Assembly (NCBI RefSeq): GCF_017939625.1
Contig: NZ_JAGKTC010000002.1
Coordinates: 409,137-473,136 of the forward strand
Length of the DNA stretch: 64,000 nucleotides
Direction of reading: 5' to 3'
From: Pseudoxanthomonas helianthi
GTDB taxonomy: Bacteria > Pseudomonadota > Gammaproteobacteria > Xanthomonadales > Xanthomonadaceae
The notes under the pieces were generated by a model that ran no database searches, was not told where the DNA came from, and saw only the letters and a program-made list of their open reading frames with translations. Below, piece after piece: positions 51,478-64,000 of this stretch. Both the position numbers and the translations under genes were made by a program. Position 1 is the first letter of the stretch; every line of letters begins with the position of its first letter.

Positions 51478-52035
51478 GTGAAGCGTTGGTACGTGGTCCA
51501 CGCCTATTCGGGTTTCGAGAAGTCGGTTGCGCAGTCGCTGCGCGATCGCATCGCGCGCAACGGCATGGAAGAGCGTTTCGGCGACGTGCTGGTGCCCACC
51601 GAGGAAGTGGTGGAGATGCGCTCCGGCCAGAAGCGCCGTTCCGAGCGCAAGTTCTTCCCCGGCTACGTGCTGGTGCAGATCGAGACGCACGACGAAGCGG
51701 GCATCCCGCGCATGGACAACGAGAGCTGGCACTTGGTCAAGGAGACCAGCAAGGTGCTGGGCTTCATCGGCGGCACCGCCGACCGTCCGCTGCCGATCCG
51801 CGACGAGGAGGCCGCCGCCATCCTCGACCGCGTGCAGGAAGGCGTCGAGAAGCCGAAGCCGCGCGTGCTGTTCGAGCCGGGCGAGATGGTCCGCGTCACC
51901 GAAGGTCCGTTCAACGACTTCAACGGCGTGGTCGAGGAAGTCAATTACGAAAAGAGCCGCCTGCGCGTGGCGGTGCTGATCTTCGGCCGCTCCACCCCGG
52001 TCGAGCTGGAATTCGGTCAGGTCGAAAAGGCCTGA
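51478..52035 (+). CDS. nusG: Transcription termination/antitermination protein NusG
   Basis: A 185-residue elongation factor that binds RNA polymerase and links it to Rho or the ribosome. The N-terminal NGN domain ([47 protein letters not shown]) is followed by a linker and the C-terminal KOW domain ([20 protein letters not shown]). The start is GTG with GAGGAG upstream. An ATG-CAG-TGA three-codon frame (51473-51481) overlaps the GTG. Confidence 0.97.
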   Translation: MKRWYVVHAYSGFEKSVAQSLRDRIARNGMEERFGDVLVPTEEVVEMRSGQKRRSERKFFPGYVLVQIETHDEAGIPRMDNESWHLVKETSKVLGFIGGTADRPLPIRDEEAAAILDRVQEGVEKPKPRVLFEPGEMVRVTEGPFNDFNGVVEEVNYEKSRLRVAVLIFGRSTPVELEFGQVEKA

Positions 52036-52077
52036 GGCGCCGGTCCGGGCCTGCCCCGGGCAGGGGTCGCCAAAACC

Positions 52078-52137
52078 TGCTATGATTTCCGGCTCCCTTC
52101 ACGGGAGCCCAGCCTATCGGCCGCCCCAGGGCGGCCG
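52078..52137 (+). promoter_or_regulatory. Extended -10 promoter and structured leader of rplK
   Basis: TGC-TATGAT at 52078-52086 is an extended -10 element; the -35 is poor. The leader of about 155 nt contains GGCTCCC-TTCAC-GGGAGCC (52091-52109) and CGGCCGCCC-CA-GGGCGGCCG (52118-52137). The hairpins may take part in ribosomal-protein feedback or attenuation of rplKA. Elements are seen; roles are inferred. Confidence 0.6.
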
Positions 52138-52249
52138 TTGGCGCGAGACAAGGCAAGGCGCGAAGCCGGGACGCGCCTGCCCTGAGATGAGATTTCCCGG
52201 AACGATGGGGAGCCTGCCTTGCAGGCGTTAGCACCCGGAGAGTACCCAA

Positions 52250-52678
52250 ATGGCAAAGAAAGTAATCGGCTACATCAAGCTGCAGGTGAAGGCCGGCCAG
52301 GCCAACCCCTCGCCGCCGGTCGGTCCCGCGCTGGGTCAGCGCGGCCTGAACATCATGGAGTTCTGCAAGGCGTTCAACGCCGCCACGCAGAAGCTGGAAC
52401 CGGGCCTGCCGATTCCGACCGTGATCACGGCCTATTCCGACCGTACCTTCACCTTCATCACCAAGACGCCCCCGGCGACCATCCTGTTGAAGAAGGCCGT
52501 CGGCATCCAGTCCGGCTCCAAGCGCCCGAACACCGAGAAGGTGGGCAAGGTCACCCGCAAGCAGCTCGAGGAAATCGCCAAGGCGAAGGAGCCCGACCTG
52601 ACCGCGGCCGACCTGGACGCGGCGGTGCGCACCATCGCGGGCTCGGCCCGTTCGATGGGTCTGACGGTGGAGGGCTGA
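52250..52678 (+). CDS. rplK: Ribosomal protein uL11
   Basis: A 142-residue protein of the GTPase-associated centre. The N-terminal domain has [20 protein letters not shown] and [15 protein letters not shown]; the rRNA-binding C-terminal domain has [20 protein letters not shown] and [10 protein letters not shown]. Full length for the family. The stop lies 4 bp before rplA, so the two are coupled. Confidence 0.98.
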   Translation: MAKKVIGYIKLQVKAGQANPSPPVGPALGQRGLNIMEFCKAFNAATQKLEPGLPIPTVITAYSDRTFTFITKTPPATILLKKAVGIQSGSKRPNTEKVGKVTRKQLEEIAKAKEPDLTAADLDAAVRTIAGSARSMGLTVEG

Positions 52679-52682
52679 GAAC

Positions 52683-53381
52683 ATGGCACTGAACAAGCGA
52701 CAGAAGTCGATCCTCGCCGCGGTGACCCCGGGCAAGGCCTACGCCATCGATGAGGCGTTGAAGATCATCAAGACCGCGACCAAGGCCAAGTTCGTCGAGT
52801 CCGTCGACGTGGCCGTGCGCCTGGGCGTGGATGCGAAGAAGTCCGACCAGCAGGTGCGCGGTTCCACCGTGCTGCCGGCCGGCACCGGCAAGAGCGTGCG
52901 CGTGGCGGTGTTCGCCCCCGCGGGCGCCAAGGCCGATGAGGCCCTGGCCGCCGGCGCCGACGCCGTCGGCATGGACGACCTGGCCGAGAAGATGCAGGCC
53001 GGCGACCTGAACTACGACGTGGTCATCGCCACGCCGGACGCGATGCGCGTGGTCGGCAAGCTGGGTACCGTGCTGGGCCCGCGCGGCCTGATGCCGAACC
53101 CGAAGGTCGGCACCGTTTCGCCGAACCCGGCCGAAGCGGTGAAGAACGCCAAGTCGGGCCAGGTGCGCTACCGCACCGACAAGGCCGGCATCATCCATTG
53201 CACCATCGGCAAGGCCAACTTCGAAGACGAAGCGCTGAAGAACAACCTGCACGCCCTGCTGGCGGACCTGGTCAAGGCCAAGCCGTCCGCGGCCAAGGGC
53301 CAGTACCTGCAGAAGATCTCGATCAGCTCGACGATGGGTCCGGGCGTCACCGTGGACCAGTCCACGCTGAGCCTGAAGTAA
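52683..53381 (+). CDS. rplA: Ribosomal protein uL1
   Basis: A 232-residue protein of the L1 stalk. Signature segments are [40 protein letters not shown] spacing ([14 protein letters not shown]), [15 protein letters not shown] and [15 protein letters not shown]. In many bacteria it represses the L11-L1 message; whether it does so here depends on the leader upstream of rplK. It is separated from rplJ by a 352-bp leader. Confidence 0.98.
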   Translation: MALNKRQKSILAAVTPGKAYAIDEALKIIKTATKAKFVESVDVAVRLGVDAKKSDQQVRGSTVLPAGTGKSVRVAVFAPAGAKADEALAAGADAVGMDDLAEKMQAGDLNYDVVIATPDAMRVVGKLGTVLGPRGLMPNPKVGTVSPNPAEAVKNAKSGQVRYRTDKAGIIHCTIGKANFEDEALKNNLHALLADLVKAKPSAAKGQYLQKISISSTMGPGVTVDQSTLSLK

Positions 53382-53733
53382 TCGCAGCACGTTCAATCCC
53401 TCCCTCGCGTGTGGGGGAGGGCGCAACAAAATTTTTGAGGGCGTCGCCGAGGACTCCGGTCCGGAGCGCAGCCGTCAAAGACCGCAGGCGCGGTCGGCGC
53501 ATATCGACGACGGGCAACGGAAGCTCGGCACGGCAGGGAGTCGCCGTCGATACAGCGGGGTCGCTTAATTCGTTCCCGGCAACGGGGCGGGCCGGCGTAG
53601 ATGGTGCCGCCTTCTGGATGTTTTCAGAGAGGCCACCAACGGGACGCATCCGCGTCCCCGGCGCGCAGGAAGCGTGCCGTCCAGGGCCGCCAGCGGCAGG
53701 AGCCGCGGGCGGAGTCAACCAAAGAGGAGTGTT
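53382..53733 (+). promoter_or_regulatory. Long untranslated leader between rplA and rplJ
   Basis: 352 bp without a gene. CCCTCCC-N10-GGGAGGG (53398-53421), followed by ATTTTT near 53431, resembles a terminator of the rplKA unit. The rest, rich in possible stems, lies where the L10-L7/L12 complex binds its own leader in other bacteria. AGAGGAG precedes the rplJ ATG. The regulatory role is inferred from position. Confidence 0.6.
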
Positions 53734-54261
53734 ATGGCTCTCAATCTGTCCCAGAAGCAGGAAGTAGTCGCCGAACTGGCAGACGTCGCCGCCAAGGCGC
53801 ACTCCTTGATCGCCGCAGAGTACGCAGGCACCACGGTCAGCCAGATGACCGCGATGCGCAAGAAGGCTCGCGAAACCGGCGTGTTCCTGAAAGTCGTCAA
53901 GAACACGCTGGCCGCGCGCGCCGTCGAAGGCACGGAATACGAGGTTGTCAAGGACAAGCTCGTCGGTCCGCTGCTGTACGCGTTCTCGACCGAGGAGCCC
54001 GGCGCCGCCGGTCGCCTGATCAAGGAATTCGCCAAGGGCAACGACAAGCTGCAGGCCAAGGTCGTTTCCGTGGGTGGCCAGCTGTATCCGGCCAGCCACG
54101 TGGAAGTGCTGGCCTCGCTGCCGACCCGCGATCAGGCGCTGGCCATGCTGGCCCGCGTGCTGGCCGAGCCGGCCGCGATGTTCGGCCGTGCGGTCAAGGC
54201 CGTGGCCGACAAGCAGGGTGGCGGCGAAGCCGCGCCTGCCGAAGCCGCCGCCGAAGCCTGA
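53734..54261 (+). CDS. rplJ: Ribosomal protein uL10
   Basis: A 175-residue stalk base protein that binds 23S rRNA and L7/L12 dimers. It begins [20 protein letters not shown], has the conserved [20 protein letters not shown] and [11 protein letters not shown], and ends in the L12-binding helix ([20 protein letters not shown]) and an Ala/Glu tail. AGAGGAG precedes the ATG. rplL starts 49 bp downstream. Confidence 0.98.
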   Translation: MALNLSQKQEVVAELADVAAKAHSLIAAEYAGTTVSQMTAMRKKARETGVFLKVVKNTLAARAVEGTEYEVVKDKLVGPLLYAFSTEEPGAAGRLIKEFAKGNDKLQAKVVSVGGQLYPASHVEVLASLPTRDQALAMLARVLAEPAAMFGRAVKAVADKQGGGEAAPAEAAAEA

Positions 54262-54310
54262 GTTCGACGAATCCAATCCCTTTAAAGAAATCATCCAGAG
54301 GTAAACGAGC

Positions 54311-54682
54311 ATGTCCCTTACCAACGAACAGATCGTCGACGCGATCGCCGAAAAGTCCCTGATGGAAGTGATGGAGCTGGTCAAGGCCATCGAAGATAAG
54401 TTCGGCGTCTCCGCCGCCGCCCCGGTCGCCGTGGCCGCCGGCCCGGTCGCCGCTGGTCCGGCCGCCGAAGAGCAGACCGAGTTCACCGTCGTGCTGAAGT
54501 CGGCCGGCGACAAGAAGGTCGAAGTGATCAAGGCCGTCCGCGGCATCACCGGCCTGGGCCTGAAGGAAGCCAAGGACCTGACCGAAGCCGGTGGCACGGT
54601 CAAGGAAGGCGTTTCGAAGGAAGACGCCGAGAAGTTCAAGAAGGACCTGGAAGCCGCTGGCGCGACCGTCGAGGTCAAGTGA
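54311..54682 (+). CDS. rplL: Ribosomal protein bL12 (L7/L12)
   Basis: A 123-residue acidic stalk protein that recruits translation factors. The N-terminal dimerisation domain ([20 protein letters not shown]) is followed by an Ala/Pro/Gly hinge ([20 protein letters not shown]) and the C-terminal factor-binding domain ([20 protein letters not shown]). Full length. It is followed by a long hairpin-rich gap before rpoB. Confidence 0.98.
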   Translation: MSLTNEQIVDAIAEKSLMEVMELVKAIEDKFGVSAAAPVAVAAGPVAAGPAAEEQTEFTVVLKSAGDKKVEVIKAVRGITGLGLKEAKDLTEAGGTVKEGVSKEDAEKFKKDLEAAGATVEVK

Positions 54683-55057
54683 CGCAATGGCGCGGTTGCG
54701 CTTAAGCGCAACCGCCTCGGCCATTGCATCATCCCCGCGCAGGCGGGGATCCAGTGTCTCCAACAGGTTCCTCCAGAACTTGAAAGCAGCAAAAGCAAAA
54801 TCCGCCATCGCAGCGACATCGTGATGGCAAGCCAAGGCCGGGGGCGGAAGCCCCTGGCCTTTGGCCGTTGTTGAAGATCCACTGTTGCAAGGCAATACCC
54901 AAAACCCGAGTTGGTAGTTGGAAGCAGATTCAGACAGGCGTGCTGGTGCCGGCAATACCAGCGGCTTCCAACTGACGATTTCCCGTTCGCGCGGCGTTTC
55001 GCGCGCAGCGTTCCCCCGGAACCCCCTGCGGTTCCCAAGATGCCCGAGGCATAGACA
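54683..55057 (+). promoter_or_regulatory. Hairpin-rich spacer between rplL and rpoB
   Basis: 375 bp without a gene. GCAATGGC...GCCATTGC (54683-54726) encloses the perfect 24-bp palindrome GCGGTTGCGCTT/AAGCGCAACCGC. A REP-like piece ATCCCCGCGCAGGCGGGGAT follows (about 54731-54750). AAGGCCgGGGGC-GGAA-GCCCCtGGCCTT is at 54834-54861, and AGTTGGAAGC...GCTTCCAACT at 54916-54973. In enteric bacteria this gap holds an attenuator and an RNase III site; a like role is inferred. Confidence 0.65.
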
Positions 55058-59257
<4,200 letters not shown>

Positions 59258-59346
59258 GGCACGCGGGCCGGCGGCGATCCCGCCCGGCCCGTCCCCGTGG
59301 TTCCCTTCCCGCCCCGACACAGAATTCCTCCTGACGGAGAAACAAG

Positions 59347-63576
<4,230 letters not shown>

Positions 63577-63590
63577 GAAGGCCGGTAACC

Positions 63591-63620
63591 CGGAATGCCG
63601 GCCCGAGGGTTGGCATTCCG
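63591..63620 (+). terminator. Hairpin after rpoC
   Basis: CGGAATGCC and GGCATTCCG form a 9-bp stem with a 12-base loop, starting 15 bp past the rpoC stop. There is no T-run. Its right arm overlaps the first promoter candidate of the next operon, so it may be both an end signal and part of that promoter region. Confidence 0.5.
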
Positions 63621-63825
63621 TGGGAAGTTACGTACAATTAACAAGTTAGGAGCCCGGCAGGGACTCCCAGATCACGAAATGAGACGCTTGGAGGCGGCTC
63701 GTGTTCGGCCCAGGGCAGGGCGGGATCGCAGGTAGTAAACCCATCGGCAAGTGCGCGGACCGCGCCCTTGGACCGAAGGGTTTGGATGGCTCGCGTTGAC
63801 GGTAACGTCGAACGCGGGCTATACT
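63610..63825 (+). promoter_or_regulatory. Two promoters upstream of rpsL
   Basis: Candidate P1 is TTGGCA (63610-63615), a 17-bp spacer and TACAAT (63633-63638). Candidate P2 is TTGACG (63796-63801), an 18-bp spacer and TATACT (63820-63825). P2 would give a leader of about 80 nt before rpsL. The 334-bp gap between rpoC and rpsL contains no gene. Tandem promoters suit a highly expressed ribosomal operon. Confidence 0.75.
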
Positions 63826-63910
63826 TTTTCGTCTCGGTGAGCCGGATCCAGCGGCTCGCCGTTTGTTTTCTCACCGCAGCGGCCTTCGCGCCCTCATCAA
63901 AGAGTTCCAG

Positions 63911-64000
63911 ATGGCAACAATCAACCAGCTCGTGCGCAAGCCGCGCAGCCCGGAAACCTACAAGAGTGCCTCGCCGGCGCTGGACAAGTGCCCGCAGCGT
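63911..64000 (+). CDS. rpsL: Ribosomal protein uS12, 5' part
   Basis: The first 30 codons of rpsL, cut by the window edge. The protein begins [20 protein letters not shown] then [10 protein letters not shown]. The N-terminal [12 protein letters not shown] is diagnostic of S12, a decoding-centre protein. It is expected to lead rpsL-rpsG-fusA-tuf outside the window. It has its own promoter region upstream. Confidence 0.95.
   Translation, partial: MATINQLVRKPRSPETYKSASPALDKCPQR

Overview
The window is GC-rich (roughly two-thirds G+C by eye) chromosomal DNA from a gammaproteobacterium, most likely of the Xanthomonadaceae/Lysobacteraceae (Lysobacter, Luteimonas, Pseudoxanthomonas or Xanthomonas relatives). 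This rests on the order prfA-hemA-TPR-lolB-ispE-tRNA-Gln-prs-rplY-pth-ychF-tRNAs-tuf-secE-nusG-rplKAJL-rpoBC-rpsL, on a proline iminopeptidase whose catalytic residues fall at the Xanthomonas positions (S110, D266, H294), on OxyR/AhpC/AhpF residue numbering, and on the REP-like repeats. Genus is inference. No rRNA, CRISPR array, transposase or integrase was found.

Layout. 0-5.7 kb: pentose-phosphate and small metabolic genes (hypothetical, tal, rnk on the minus strand), then a plus-strand run of an ArsR regulator, two SRPBCC proteins, a GFA protein and an MFS transporter. 5.7-9.4 kb: a minus-strand peroxide operon ahpC-ahpF-VOC-oxyR with a promoter and OxyR-like operator in front. 9.5-13.9 kb: prmC, pip, STAS-like, NUDIX, flap exonuclease, nitroreductase. 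14.0-19.2 kb: the proton-translocating transhydrogenase genes, with pntAA separated from pntAB-pntB by a small membrane gene and an opposing ECF sigma-factor operon. 19.3-28.6 kb: accessory area with two similar 169-aa membrane proteins, AraC and MocR regulators, a DUF1223 protein, a large TonB-dependent receptor and a YdeI-like protein. 28.7-39.0 kb: sufT, ilvE, a secreted S8 protease, a short asparaginase-domain protein, wrbA, yihY, a TlpA lipoprotein, acylphosphatase, ppk2, a regulator and an acetyltransferase. 39.08-39.86 kb: a small AT-richer island bounded by 66-bp direct repeats made from the 3' end of prfA. 39.8-64 kb: the conserved core listed above, ending 30 codons into rpsL.

How it works together. 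The right 24 kb is the translation/transcription core (release factor, haem entry enzyme, outer-membrane lipoprotein insertion, isoprenoid and PRPP synthesis, EF-Tu, ribosomal proteins, RNA polymerase), with tRNAs between protein genes and structured RNA between prs and rplY, nusG and rplK, rplA and rplJ, and rplL and rpoB. The peroxide operon is a sensor plus its enzyme pair. The accessory area looks like regulated surface and envelope functions.

The most unusual features are the prfA-borne mini-island encoding a four-cysteine exported peptide, the sigma operon lying between the transhydrogenase genes together with an arginine-rich 11-residue-repeat protein, a 20-bp element shared by the DUF1223 and TonB-receptor upstream regions, and paired TCAAC-N6-GTTGA dyads embedded in an almost leaderless ArsR promoter. 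All product names come from reading motifs and remembered family features; no database search was run.
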